From Pontibacter burrus (lineage in GTDB: Bacteria > Bacteroidota > Bacteroidia > Cytophagales > Hymenobacteraceae): a stretch of DNA of 64,000 nucleotides. The position numbers and the translations under genes were made by a program. Position 1 is the stretch's first letter, and each line of letters opens with the position of its first letter. A model generated the notes under the pieces. The model was not told where the DNA came from. It ran no database searches and worked only from the letters and a program-made list of their open reading frames with translations. Shown here piece after piece: positions 7,100 to 15,620 of the stretch. The stretch spans positions 124,001 to 188,000 of the forward strand of contig NZ_JAAGWD010000002.1 of assembly GCF_010686685.1 (NCBI RefSeq), in the 5' to 3' direction.

Positions 7100-8419
7100 T
7101 TATGCTCCTTTTACTGGTTCCTGTTTACCCGAGGCCAGTAGTTCCTGCTGTTTGCCGGTATAGTTGATGGCCTGCATCTGGGTAATAGTTGTTTCCTTTA
7201 CTTCCTCAAAAGCAGTTAAATGCTGTTTGCCTACCGGGTCAGCTGCCGGTAGTTTAACTTTCAGGGCGTCTACCTGTCTGCCATTTTTCCAGAAGCGGTA
7301 GCAAAGATGTGGACCTGTTGCTAAGCCGGTGCTGCCTACATAGCCAATTGTCTGTCCCTGCTTTACACGCTTGCCGGCTTTGATGCCCTTCGCAAATTTA
7401 GACATGTGCAGGTACTGGGTTGTGTAGGTTTTGTTATGCTTGATCTTTACATAGTAGCCATTGCCACTGGTATATTTTGCCTCCAGTACCACGCCATCGC
7501 CAACTGTGCGGATCGGTGTGCCGGTGCGGGCAGCAAAGTCGGTGCCCAGATGTGGTTTGTAGCGCTTTTGTACCGGGTGGAAACGGTTTTTAGAGAAACG
7601 GGAGCTTACGCGGCTGTACTCCAGTGGCTCACGCAAAAACGCTCTTTTCAGGCTTTTGCCGTTCTGGTCATAGTAACCGACACCTTTGCCCTGATCATAA
7701 CCGATTGCGTAGATCTCTTCACCTTCGTGCTCAAAGTAAGCTGACTTTACCTGGCCATAACCAATGGTTTTGCCATTTACAATGTGCTCTTCATAGATCA
7801 TTTTAAACTTATCGCCGGGCTGTATGCGGTTCAGGTCCAGGCGCCAGGCATAAATATCTGCGAAGTGGTTTACAAGCTGCGCTGAGCCGCCGGCCTCAAC
7901 TAACGAAGTGAAAAGTGAACTCTGGATAATGCCTGCAATGGCGCGCTCTACGGTATCTACTTTGCGCTTTTCGAGTGTAATGTTTAGCTCTTTGCGCAGG
8001 TCGTAAATGACATATTCGGTTTCGCTGGGTTCGTAAATAAAATATTGTGCTGTTTTGCCGGAGTCGGGCAGGTGCAGGATGGTATAGTTGTGGTTGGCAT
8101 TGATACGACGCACGTTAAATACATCTCTTGATTTTTTTGCCAGCTCTGTAACCGTTGCCATCGAGATGTTATAGTTGCTCAGGATTTCGGAGAGGTTCTG
8201 GCCGCGTGCAACAGTTGCCTCAACAATCCCCAGCGAGTCGGTTGGAATGCCGTACACAATGGGGGCAGGGGCTTTTTTTGCTGGTTCGGGTGCTGGTTTT
8301 AAAGCGGTGGAAGGGCTACTTTGTGCATTTGCTTTATCAAGGCTTGAATTCTTGGCTGCTATAAAAACAAACAGAACAATAGCTATCAGGGTGGCTAGTC
8401 CGATACTACGTTTAAACAT
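7100..8419 (-). CDS. membrane-anchored M23-family peptidase-like protein
   Basis: The start is placed at the ATG at 8419 (MFKRSIG), giving 439 residues with an N-terminal membrane anchor (LATLIAIVLFVFIAA); the frame extends further upstream without obvious signals. A Pro/Ala linker is followed by an OapA/LysM-like segment (GQNLSEILSNYNIS), a middle domain and the C-terminal LytM/M23 domain. M23 landmarks are HLGTDFAARTGTP (His290, Asp294) and GPHLCYRFW. The usual HxH zinc motif reads His371-Leu-Cys373, so one ligand is Cys. It may be a murein endopeptidase with an altered metal site or a non-catalytic amidase activator; these cannot be separated here. Confidence 0.85.
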   Translation of the reverse strand: MFKRSIGLATLIAIVLFVFIAAKNSSLDKANAQSSPSTALKPAPEPAKKAPAPIVYGIPTDSLGIVEATVARGQNLSEILSNYNISMATVTELAKKSRDVFNVRRINANHNYTILHLPDSGKTAQYFIYEPSETEYVIYDLRKELNITLEKRKVDTVERAIAGIIQSSLFTSLVEAGGSAQLVNHFADIYAWRLDLNRIQPGDKFKMIYEEHIVNGKTIGYGQVKSAYFEHEGEEIYAIGYDQGKGVGYYDQNGKSLKRAFLREPLEYSRVSSRFSKNRFHPVQKRYKPHLGTDFAARTGTPIRTVGDGVVLEAKYTSGNGYYVKIKHNKTYTTQYLHMSKFAKGIKAGKRVKQGQTIGYVGSTGLATGPHLCYRFWKNGRQVDALKVKLPAADPVGKQHLTAFEEVKETTITQMQAINYTGKQQELLASGKQEPVKGA

Positions 8420-8976
8420 TACTAGGTGGCTAAAAATTAAAAAATCGTTACGAAAATATGCTGAAAGCAATAGAAATAAAAATGCTTTCTAACACAATAA
8501 GCAGATTATAAATATGTTGCAATCCTTTTCACTGATATCAATATATAACTCTTATCTACTGCTCATTTTGTAAGGTTTGATTGCTGTAATGACGGATGGT
8601 TTAATTGCTGCATGGTGTTATTTCGAATTTATTTAATAAACTGGTTGCAGGTTGTTAATTATTTGTTGGTTTAATAGGTTGAAAATTAATACTTTAAAGC
8701 TATAGTATGCGTGAGGGATAGAGCGAGCCGCGAGAGCCCGACGGCTGAGCAGGCACGCCCAGAGCCTCTTACTTTGACAAAGGAAATTTTTGATGAAGGA
8801 TAAAAGACCTGTAGTTTCTCCTTTATAGTTTCTGAACTATAGCCTGAACTCGTTTGACCTGACACTATTATTTACAACTATAATTTGTGCTTGCTGTAGC
8901 TTCTATTCTCCATCTCATCTCACAACTATAGTTTAACCTAAAACCTGCCTGCATTATTGCATTAAAAAATCTTTTA
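8420..8976. other. gene-free spacer with repeat fragments
   Basis: Between the divergent M23 and fabG genes. It holds an AT-rich part (8500-8700, likely M23 promoter side) and then a GC-rich patch near 8710-8765. After that come a GACAAAGGA-type repeat unit around 8775-8812 and several CTATAG/TATAGTT motifs (for example near 8822-8845 and 8925). No reading frame or RNA gene was recognised. Confidence 0.55.
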
Positions 8977-8984
8977 TAACTTTG
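8977..8984 (+). promoter_or_regulatory. fabG promoter, -7 box TAACTTTG
   Basis: TAACTTTG (8977-8984) with TTGC at 8957-8960 about 16 bp upstream fits the Bacteroidota promoter pattern. The ATG at 8991 begins 6 nt after the box, where transcription would start, so fabG may be leaderless. This also argues against an in-frame TTG start inside the box at 8982. Confidence 0.55.
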
Positions 8985-8990
8985 GTGCTT

Positions 8991-9737
8991 ATGAAAGCAT
9001 TAGAAGGAAAAGTAGCTCTGGTAACCGGGGCATCAAAAGGAATAGGCCGTGCCATTGCACAAAAGTTTGTGGAACAGGGCGCGCAGGTAGCATTTACCTA
9101 CCTATCAAGTGTTGAAAAAGGACAGGCCCTGGAGCAGGAGCTGAGCGCTGACGGTGGCAAAGCAAAAGGCTACCGCTCTGATGCATCGGACCTGGCGCAG
9201 GCGGATAAGCTGGTAGAAGACGTGATCGCTGACTTCGGAAAGATCGATATTCTGGTAAACAACGCCGGTATTACCCGCGACGGACTGCTGATGCGCATGA
9301 GCGAAGAGCAGTGGGATGCCGTGATCAACACCAACCTGAAATCGCTGTTTAACCTGACCAAAGGCGCTACCAAACACATGATGCGTGCCAAGTCTGGTTC
9401 TATCATCAACATTACATCGGTGGTAGGTATTAAAGGAAACGCAGGCCAGGCAAACTATGCAGCTTCTAAGGCTGGTAGCATTGGCTTTACCAAGTCGGTG
9501 GCGCTGGAGCTGGGTTCGCGTAACATCCGTTGCAACGCTATTGCCCCAGGCTTTATCGAAACTGAAATGACCGGCGAGCTGGACCAGAAGGTGGTAGACG
9601 AATGGAGAAAGGCGATTCCGCTGAAGCGTGGCGGTACCCCGGAAGATGTGGCGAACTGCGCTGTGTTCCTGGCTTCAGACCAATCGGCTTACATAACCGG
9701 CCAGGTGCTGCAGGTTGATGGCGGCATGCTGACTTAA
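8991..9737 (+). CDS. fabG: 3-oxoacyl-[acyl-carrier-protein] reductase
   Basis: A 248-residue short-chain dehydrogenase that reduces 3-oxoacyl-ACP with NADPH in fatty acid elongation. It has the TGASKGIG dinucleotide turn, NNAG, the catalytic Ser in ITSVVG, the YAASK Tyr/Lys pair, PGFIETEMT and the terminal ITGQVLQVDGGM typical of FabG. Length and motifs match FabG more closely than generic SDRs. The start is set at ATG 8991 because the upstream TTG at 8982 lies inside the -7 box. No other fab genes are adjacent. A long-stem terminator follows. Confidence 0.93.
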   Translation: MKALEGKVALVTGASKGIGRAIAQKFVEQGAQVAFTYLSSVEKGQALEQELSADGGKAKGYRSDASDLAQADKLVEDVIADFGKIDILVNNAGITRDGLLMRMSEEQWDAVINTNLKSLFNLTKGATKHMMRAKSGSIINITSVVGIKGNAGQANYAASKAGSIGFTKSVALELGSRNIRCNAIAPGFIETEMTGELDQKVVDEWRKAIPLKRGGTPEDVANCAVFLASDQSAYITGQVLQVDGGMLT

Positions 9738-9795
9738 GAATTATGAATGATGAATTACGAATTATGAATTGATTTCAGGTTCGTGATAACTATAG

Positions 9796-9838
9796 AAAGA
9801 CCAATGTTGCGGCGATTGCGTTAGCGGCATTGGTCTTT
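9796..9838 (+). terminator. fabG terminator
   Basis: Arms AAAGACCAATG (9796-9806) and CATTGGTCTTT (9828-9838) are perfectly complementary and followed by a T-run. A CTATAG motif abuts the 5' arm. Confidence 0.85.
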
Positions 9839-9893
9839 TTGTTTTATATTGAGTTGGAACTATGTTATCATTTCAACAATACTATACCAATAC

Positions 9894-10403
9894 ATGAAGA
9901 CCCAGACTTATACGCACGAACCCGAATTCAGCATGTTCCTTAGATTTTTTGGTTTCATGTTCGGAGCGATGCTGCTTATTGTAACAGTGATGTACCTTAT
10001 TTTTGAATTCGGAACACCTGTGTTGGATTACCTGAGATCGGTTGGATTTATGTTCATTCTTTATCCTGTTGTTAGCTCCATTATAGGTGCTTATGGTGCC
10101 AGAAAACATACGCTTACTATTTCAGAAATAAATGACCCGGCGCGGGTAGCTGATTGGGCTGTTGAGCTACTGGAAAAGAATGAAATGATAGTTGTAGTTA
10201 AGCAGCAAAGCCAAACAGTTTTGCAGCCAACAGGAGGCTTTTATAAATGGTATGCCCGCATGTTCAAAACAGCGCCAGCTACGGTAAGCTATAACATGCA
10301 GGCTGTAACTATAACCGGGCTTTCTAAACACGTTGATATTATTGATACAAAAATCAAGTTCGGACGCGTTGAATTTAAAGAACAGCCGTACAAGCACTCA
10401 TAA
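9894..10403 (+). CDS. two-helix membrane protein of unknown function
   Basis: The start is taken at ATG 9894 (MKTQTYTHEPEF), giving 169 residues; an in-frame TTG at 9849 would add an unlikely hydrophobic extension. Two membrane helices lie near residues 15-35 (FGFMFGAMLLIVTVMYLIF) and 45-65 (GFMFILYPVVSSIIGAYGA). A soluble domain of about 100 residues follows, rich in beta-like segments. No known domain is recognised. The downstream vWA-like gene starts 15 nt after the stop, so the two are probably co-transcribed and may act together at the membrane. Confidence 0.7.
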   Translation: MKTQTYTHEPEFSMFLRFFGFMFGAMLLIVTVMYLIFEFGTPVLDYLRSVGFMFILYPVVSSIIGAYGARKHTLTISEINDPARVADWAVELLEKNEMIVVVKQQSQTVLQPTGGFYKWYARMFKTAPATVSYNMQAVTITGLSKHVDIIDTKIKFGRVEFKEQPYKHS

Positions 10404-10418
10404 TTCATAACTATAAAC

Positions 10419-12500
10419 TTGACAGGTTTCCGACTAATAACGACTTATTCGCCGTGGCTGATGCTGGCCTGCCTGGTTGTGGGGGCGCTGTATGCATGGC
10501 TGCTTTACAGCAAACGTGCGCCGTGGCCCAAACCTATAAACTATAGTCTGGCAGCACTACGATTTGTGGTGGTGAGCTTTCTTTGCTTCCTGCTGCTGGG
10601 GCCAATGGTGCGCTATATCACAAACGAGACTATAAAGCCAGCTATAGTTTTTGCGATGGATAATTCGCAGTCGGTAAAGTTGTTTTCGGATTCGGTGCAG
10701 CTAAATCAGGCGCAGCAGGGCCTGCAAACTATACTTGCCAAACTAAAAGATGCTGGCTTCGAAACCGAAATACGCACCCTCAGCGATACCACTAAACCTG
10801 AATCTTTAGATAAACTACAGTTTGCAGCGCCAGCCACTAACCTGAGCCAGCTTTTACAGACCGTCCGCGATGATTACCGCGATCGCAACCTGGCAGGGGT
10901 AGTGCTGCTTTCGGATGGCATCGTGAACCAGGGCATATCGCCAACTTATGCCAACTATAACTATAACATTTACCCGGTGGCTGTAGGCGATACGGTGGCT
11001 AAGAAAGATATTGTGCTGGCGTCGTTGCGGTACAATAAAGTAACCTATAGTGGCAACCGTTTTCCGCTGGAAGCAGAGCTGGAGCAACAGGGTTTTGATG
11101 GCAGAACAGTAGCCGTAACCTTAAAAGAAAATGGCAAACCGATAGACCGTAAAACTATAGTTTTAAAACAAGGACAGGCAGTGCAACAAGTGCCGTTTCA
11201 GGTGATGGCTGGCGGTTTGGGCAAGCGCCATTACGAAGTGGAAGTAGTTCCGCAGCAAGGCGAGTTTACCGCCATAAATAACACCAAGCACGCTTATATT
11301 GATGTGGTAAAAGGTAAGATCAAAATTCTGGTCGCAGCCGCCGCGCCACACCCTGATATAAACGCCCTGCGCGCTGCCATTGAGACCAACGAGAACTACG
11401 AAACAGAACTCTTTATACCTGGCCTGACGCAACTGAAACAGCAGGATTATGATGTGGCCATCTTACACCAACTGCCGGGCAGAACAGCCGGCGGCGATGC
11501 AGCGCTTAATTTGGTGCGTCAGAAAAACATCCCAAGCCTGTTCATACTCGGTCCGCAAAGCGACATACAGAACTTTAATCGTTTAAACGCGGGCGTGCGC
11601 GTTAATACTACCGGTCAGGCCGATGAAGTAACGACGGCCATCAACCCCAACTTTAGCACGTTTAAAGTGGCTGACGAAGCCAACGAGCGTCTGCAGCAAT
11701 ACCCACCGGCCACAGTGCCTTTCGGCGATTACCAGGTAGCGCCCAACACTGAAACTGTACTTTACCAACAGGTAGGCCGTGTGCGCACCAACAAGCCTTT
11801 GCTAACAGTACAGACGGCAGGCAACATCCGAAATGCCACCTTGCTGGCATCTGGCACATGGCAGTGGCGCATTGCCGAGGCGGCCAACAACCAGAACCCG
11901 GTAGTGTACGATAAGCTCATCACCAACCTGGTGCAGCTCCTGAGCGCCCCCCGCAACAAGAAACGCCTGAACGTTTACCCCGTCCAAAACGATTACACCA
12001 GCAACGATGAAATTACTTTTGAAGCCGAAGCCTACAACGAAGCTTTAGAGCCGATCTATGGTCAGAACATCACACTAAAATTGAGCGATGAAGATGGGCA
12101 GACCAAGTCCTTTACCTTTGCCAACGGTGAAAACCAATCTGGTGTAAACATTGGCACATTGCCCGGCGGTCGCTATACCTACAGCGCTACAGCCCGTATC
12201 AACGGTTCACTGCAGCAGGACAAGGGTGAGTTTATAGTTGAGGAACTTCAGTTAGAAGCACTGCATGCTGTAGCGGATCATAACCTGCTTTATCAACTTG
12301 CCAGCAACACCGGCTCTAACTTATATTTCCCAAATACCTTAGAGCAACTGGAACAGGACATCCTAAAAGCCAACTATAAACCCATCATCGACAGCTCTGA
12401 AGATATTCGGGACATTGTTGATCTGAAGTGGTTGTTCTTTGTGTTGTTGTTTTTGATAACTGCAGAGTGGTTTGTAAGGAAGTATAATGGGAGTTATTGA
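10419..12500 (+). CDS. large membrane protein with a vWA-like domain
   Basis: A 693-residue protein beginning at TTG 10419, since no suitable ATG is nearby. Two N-terminal helices (LMLACLVVGALYAWLLY and LRFVVVSFLCFLLLG) resemble BatA/BatB-type proteins. A vWA-like fold follows, with a MIDAS-type DNSQS at residues 81-85 and VVLLSDGIVNQG. Then come beta-sandwich segments, a glutamine amidotransferase-like region and a C-terminal helix (WLFFVLLFLITAEWFV) with a short basic tail. The layout matches Bacteroidota proteins annotated only as vWA-containing membrane proteins. A role in envelope complex assembly is inference. Composite repeat copy 2 begins just after the stop. Confidence 0.8.
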   Translation: MTGFRLITTYSPWLMLACLVVGALYAWLLYSKRAPWPKPINYSLAALRFVVVSFLCFLLLGPMVRYITNETIKPAIVFAMDNSQSVKLFSDSVQLNQAQQGLQTILAKLKDAGFETEIRTLSDTTKPESLDKLQFAAPATNLSQLLQTVRDDYRDRNLAGVVLLSDGIVNQGISPTYANYNYNIYPVAVGDTVAKKDIVLASLRYNKVTYSGNRFPLEAELEQQGFDGRTVAVTLKENGKPIDRKTIVLKQGQAVQQVPFQVMAGGLGKRHYEVEVVPQQGEFTAINNTKHAYIDVVKGKIKILVAAAAPHPDINALRAAIETNENYETELFIPGLTQLKQQDYDVAILHQLPGRTAGGDAALNLVRQKNIPSLFILGPQSDIQNFNRLNAGVRVNTTGQADEVTTAINPNFSTFKVADEANERLQQYPPATVPFGDYQVAPNTETVLYQQVGRVRTNKPLLTVQTAGNIRNATLLASGTWQWRIAEAANNQNPVVYDKLITNLVQLLSAPRNKKRLNVYPVQNDYTSNDEITFEAEAYNEALEPIYGQNITLKLSDEDGQTKSFTFANGENQSGVNIGTLPGGRYTYSATARINGSLQQDKGEFIVEELQLEALHAVADHNLLYQLASNTGSNLYFPNTLEQLEQDILKANYKPIIDSSEDIRDIVDLKWLFFVLLFLITAEWFVRKYNGSY

Positions 12501-12514
12501 CAAGGCTATTGTTT

Positions 12515-13345
12515 GTCGTCTATAGTCATGTCGAGCGTTAGCCGAGACATCTTATATGTCCATTACATTATTGTCATTTCGAGTGTAACGAGAAATCTAT
12601 CTCAGCCTGAAGTTGCTTCTGTGTCATCCTGAGCGAAGTCGAAGGATCTTATATGTTCTTTAGCTGACTATAGTTGCTACTTTCCACAAGCAGTTCGTGC
12701 TATAGTTACTTCATATCCTGAGAGCTTTACCAGCCTACTGTTGTCATTGTTGCTTTGGTGCGCTCACGGCCGCGGGGCCCCGTCTTCGGGCATCGCGCTG
12801 CTGCCTTCTTGCTCTCCTCGTCCCTCGGATTGGCTTACGCCACCGCAACAAGTCAAAGGCGCTCAACCCAAAGACTGAGATCACTTCGATAGCTACAGCT
12901 ATAGTTACTTGTGTGGCTATAGTTGCATGGCCTTTCCGTGATGGTAATTCCTTGGGGCAGGCTGCGCCTGCCTGCTTGTTGTCTGTAACTATAAGACTAT
13001 AGGCTCAACTATAGCATCAGCAGAGTTCCTCTCCTTGGACTACTAAGAACGAGAGTTCAAAGGTAGCGAGAGCAGCTCTGAGGGGCAGGGGTGGTTTGAA
13101 AAAGTAACTATAGAACTATAAATCAAACTATAGCAAAGGCAGAAAGTCCCCCTTTGAAAGGTTACGGGGATGACTACCACCAACTATAGAACTATAGCGC
13201 AAACTATAGTCATAGCAGAAAATTCCCCGCCTTAGACAAGGAGGGGTTAGGGGTGGTTGGATTACCCAACTATAGAACCATAGCTCTAACTATAGCAATA
13301 ACAGAATTCCCCTCTTGAGAGGGGCAGGGGTGTGTTTGCTAACTA
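12515..13345 (+). repeat. composite intergenic repeat, copy 2
   Basis: About 0.83 kb without genes between the converging vWA-like gene and tRNA-Lys. In order: three distinct TGTCATTTCGAG-type units (12526-12552, 12572-12598, 12623-12650), CACAAGCAGTTCGT (about 12685), a GAGAGCTTTACC block (12720) and the GC-rich core (12748-12815). These are followed by a variable patch, GCAACAAGTCAAAGGCGCTC (12847), the palindrome CAGGCTGCGCCTG (12959) and several CCCCT/AGGGG units separated by CTATAG motifs. I counted 15 CTATAG hexamers. The order is the same as in copies 1 and 3. Confidence 0.85.
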
Positions 13346-13429
13346 TAATAACTATAGCGCAAATCCTAGTCCATTAATCCTGAAAATCCTTGGGGTAGAG
13401 GCCCTATTTAAAGATTCAGGCAAAAACAA

Positions 13430-13458
13430 AAAAAGCCGCTCAGTTACGAGTGGCTTTT
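13430..13458 (-). terminator. terminator of the first tRNA-Lys
   Basis: AAAAAGCCGCTC (13430-13441) pairs with GAGTGGCTTTTT (13448-13458/9) through one G/T position. It lies just beyond the 3' end of the tRNA on the minus strand and reads into a T-rich tract. Confidence 0.75.
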
Positions 13459-13465
13459 TATCTTG

Positions 13466-13538
13466 TGATCCCGCTGGGATTCGAACCCAGGACCCATACA
13501 TTAAAAGTGTATTGCTCTACCAGCTGAGCTACGGAATC
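13466..13538 (-). tRNA. tRNA-Lys (anticodon TTT)
   Basis: A 73-nt cloverleaf on the minus strand: acceptor GATTCCG/CGGGATC, D arm with AGCTCAGCTGGTAGAGC, anticodon loop CTTTTAA (TTT) and T arm with GGTTCGAATCC, ending with discriminator A. CCA is not encoded. It is identical to the second copy at 13690-13762. Confidence 0.97.
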
Positions 13539-13652
13539 GGTACTGCTTGTTACCCTGAAAGGGAGTGCAAAAGTAGAAGCTTTGTTTTAAAAATCAAACT
13601 TAATTTTCAGCTTTTATTTTTACTGCTACCGTTGCAGGTGTTAGAAACAAAA

Positions 13653-13675
13653 AGCCTTCTCTTTCGGAAAAGGCT
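13653..13675 (-). terminator. terminator of the second tRNA-Lys
   Basis: AGCCTT (13653-13658) and AAGGCT (13670-13675) form a short stem followed, on the minus strand, by a T-run, 15 bp beyond the tRNA. Confidence 0.6.
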
Positions 13676-13689
13676 CTCGCTCTTAAAAG

Positions 13690-13762
13690 TGATCCCGCTG
13701 GGATTCGAACCCAGGACCCATACATTAAAAGTGTATTGCTCTACCAGCTGAGCTACGGAATC
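13690..13762 (-). tRNA. tRNA-Lys (anticodon TTT), second copy
   Basis: Identical over all 73 nt to the copy at 13466-13538 and in the same orientation. The spacer between them (about 150 bp) is unrelated to the flanks of the first copy and contains its own terminator, so each copy is likely an independent unit produced by duplication. Confidence 0.97.
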
Positions 13763-13831
13763 TTTTAGTAACTTGCAGTGCTAAGGGCGTTTCCCTTAAT
13801 TGCGATGCAAAAGTAACAGCAATCTGATTAA

Positions 13832-14569
13832 ATGCAAAATCTTTGGTTCAAAATATCTGTCTTTTCAGCTGTTTTTTTGTTCCTGTTTTTTAAACCAGCT
13901 TATAGTCAGGAACATAAATCTGCGTACGCCAAAGCAGATTCTTTGTTCTCACAGCAACATTATACCGAAGCCCTTACCCTTTATGAGCAGATTTTAACGG
14001 AAGAGGAGCAATATTCTCCGCGCATGCTGCTTAAAATGGCTTATATTAAAGAGGGCCTTCGCGATTATACCGGTGCCATGTATTACCTGCACCTGTTCTA
14101 TACCAAACAGCCCAGCCGCTCTGTATTAAAGAAAATGGAAGAGCTGGCACAAACGCACCGGCTAAGCGGCTATGAATACAACGACCTGCAGTTCTTTAAA
14201 ACACAGTTCAGTAAATATTACATGCGTATTCTGGAGCTGATGCTGCTGGCAGCCGTGGTTACAACTACCGTAATGGTGGTGAGCTGGCGGAAGGGACATA
14301 AGTTTACAAATCAGTTTAAAACTGGTTTTGTGCTGTATTTGCTGTTTATCCTCTACTACATCAACTTCCTGAACCTGGGGCGTGGCGGCATTATCAAGAA
14401 TGATCAGGTGGCTATCATGTCGGCGCCATCAGCGGGTGCAAACTGGCTGGCTACCGTGTCGCAGGGGCACAAAGTACCCATTACCGGCGAGCAGGATATC
14501 TGGTACGAAATAAAGTGGAAAGGCGAGAAGGCTTACATCCGCAAAAATAACCTGCTGCAGTTACCTTAG
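13832..14569 (+). CDS. TPR and SH3-like membrane protein (BatE-like)
   Basis: A 245-residue exported or membrane protein. It has a signal peptide (ISVFSAVFLFLFFKPAYSQ), then about two TPR-like helical repeats (AYAKADSLFSQQHYTEALTLYEQIL and the following AYIKEGLRDYTGAMYYL). Two membrane helices follow near residues 135-185, then a C-terminal bacterial SH3-like domain (NDQVAIMSAPSAGANWL to WYEIKWKGEKAYIRKNNL). This domain order is seen in Bacteroidota BatE-type proteins, although the rest of a bat operon is absent. It may act as an envelope scaffold; the ligand is unknown. It converges with the SDR gene across a shared hairpin. Confidence 0.8.
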   Translation: MQNLWFKISVFSAVFLFLFFKPAYSQEHKSAYAKADSLFSQQHYTEALTLYEQILTEEEQYSPRMLLKMAYIKEGLRDYTGAMYYLHLFYTKQPSRSVLKKMEELAQTHRLSGYEYNDLQFFKTQFSKYYMRILELMLLAAVVTTTVMVVSWRKGHKFTNQFKTGFVLYLLFILYYINFLNLGRGGIIKNDQVAIMSAPSAGANWLATVSQGHKVPITGEQDIWYEIKWKGEKAYIRKNNLLQLP

Positions 14570-14593
14570 GTTTTTTTGCATCGGACTAAATGG

Positions 14594-14637
14594 CAAAGGA
14601 CAAAAGACTTCATATAGTTGAATTCCTTTGTCCTTTG
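14594..14637. terminator. bidirectional terminator made of GACAAAGGAC repeat units
   Basis: AAAGGACAAA (14595-14604) pairs with TTTGTCCTTT (14627-14636), between two converging genes. The units belong to a small intergenic repeat family also seen near 8775 and 22262-22356. Confidence 0.65.
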
Positions 14638-14660
14638 TCAAATTGTCTTTTATCTGAAAT

Positions 14661-15467
14661 CTACTTAAGCGGCGAATCCTTTTCTTTGGCCATTACATTG
14701 TAAACCAGTTTGTCGGTCAGGCCGGGTAGCCACTTGTTCAGGAACACAGTGAGCTTACCCTGGAAGGTCATGACCAGGTCGCGTTTGCGTTTTATAGTTG
14801 CTTTCAGGATCTGGTCTGCTACTTCTTCGGCGGTCATCATGTTGCCTTCGTCGCGCGGTGATTCGCTCTGCTGCTGGCCGTTGGCTGCCAGTGCCGTGTT
14901 GCGGATATTAGATGCTGTAAAACCCGGACAGGCTACCAATACATGCACGCCTTTGTGCAGCATCTCAGTGCGGAGCGTTTCCAGGAAGCCATGCATGGCA
15001 AATTTGGATGCCGAGTAACCGGTACGAGCCGGCAAACCACGATAACCCGCGATAGAAGAAATACCGATGATAGAACCTTTGGCAGCCATGATATGAGGTA
15101 GCGCGAATTTGGTAGTATACACGGTGCCCCAGAAGTTAATGTCCATCACCTTGCGAATCACGTCCAACTCCAGGTCCTGGAACAGGGCGCGCATCGAAAT
15201 ACCGGCATTATTGATCAGTACATCCAGCCTCCCAAAGTGATCTACAGTTTCCTGTACCATGCGTTGACAATCAGCTTCAATGCTAACATCGGCATTAATG
15301 GCTACATTCTGGATGCCAGCTGCTCTTAGTTCCTGACTGGTTTGGTCCAGGTTCTGCTGGTTACGGCCCGATACAGCTACTTTTGCACCAGCTTTACCGA
15401 ATGCAAAAGCACAGGCCTTGCCTATTCCTGATGTGCCACCCGTGATCAATACTACCTTGTCTTTCAT
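14661..15467 (-). CDS. short-chain dehydrogenase/reductase
   Basis: A 268-residue classical SDR. It has the NAD(P)-binding turn TGGTSGIG, VSGRNQQNL after the second strand (suggesting NADP preference), NNAG, the catalytic Ser in ISSIAGYRG and the YSASK Tyr/Lys pair. The C-terminal segment (RDLVMTFQGKLTVFLNKWLP) extends beyond the core and resembles DHRS7-like or 'SDR family NAD(P)-dependent oxidoreductase' members. The substrate cannot be inferred. It appears monocistronic, with a TATCTTTG box upstream at 15492-15499. Confidence 0.85.
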   Translation of the reverse strand: MKDKVVLITGGTSGIGKACAFAFGKAGAKVAVSGRNQQNLDQTSQELRAAGIQNVAINADVSIEADCQRMVQETVDHFGRLDVLINNAGISMRALFQDLELDVIRKVMDINFWGTVYTTKFALPHIMAAKGSIIGISSIAGYRGLPARTGYSASKFAMHGFLETLRTEMLHKGVHVLVACPGFTASNIRNTALAANGQQQSESPRDEGNMMTAEEVADQILKATIKRKRDLVMTFQGKLTVFLNKWLPGLTDKLVYNVMAKEKDSPLK

Positions 15468-15491
15468 CTGTTTTGCTCTAAACTATAGCTG

Positions 15492-15499
15492 CAAAGATA
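15492..15499 (-). promoter_or_regulatory. -7 box TATCTTTG upstream of the SDR gene
   Basis: The reverse complement of 15492-15499 is TATCTTTG, matching TAnnTTTG, about 24 bp before the start codon. A CTATAG motif lies between box and gene. Confidence 0.45.
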
Positions 15500-15620
15500 G
15501 GATTTATCTTTCGTTTCAGGTAGCACGTGTCAAGTATCACGGCTCTCTTGAAAAACTTAAAAAATAAAAGGGGAGTCCTTGAGCATTCCCAGAATTTGAA
15601 GTTGTATGTCGTGCTTCGAA

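Noticed and set aside
12515-13345. Composite element as an insertion sequence
   Set aside because: No transposase frame, no clear terminal inverted repeats and no target-site duplication could be seen; kept as a repeat of unknown type.
13332-13751. A 139-codon open frame on the plus strand
   Set aside because: It runs across both tRNA-Lys genes on the opposite strand and contains duplicated tRNA-derived peptide segments, so it is an artefact.
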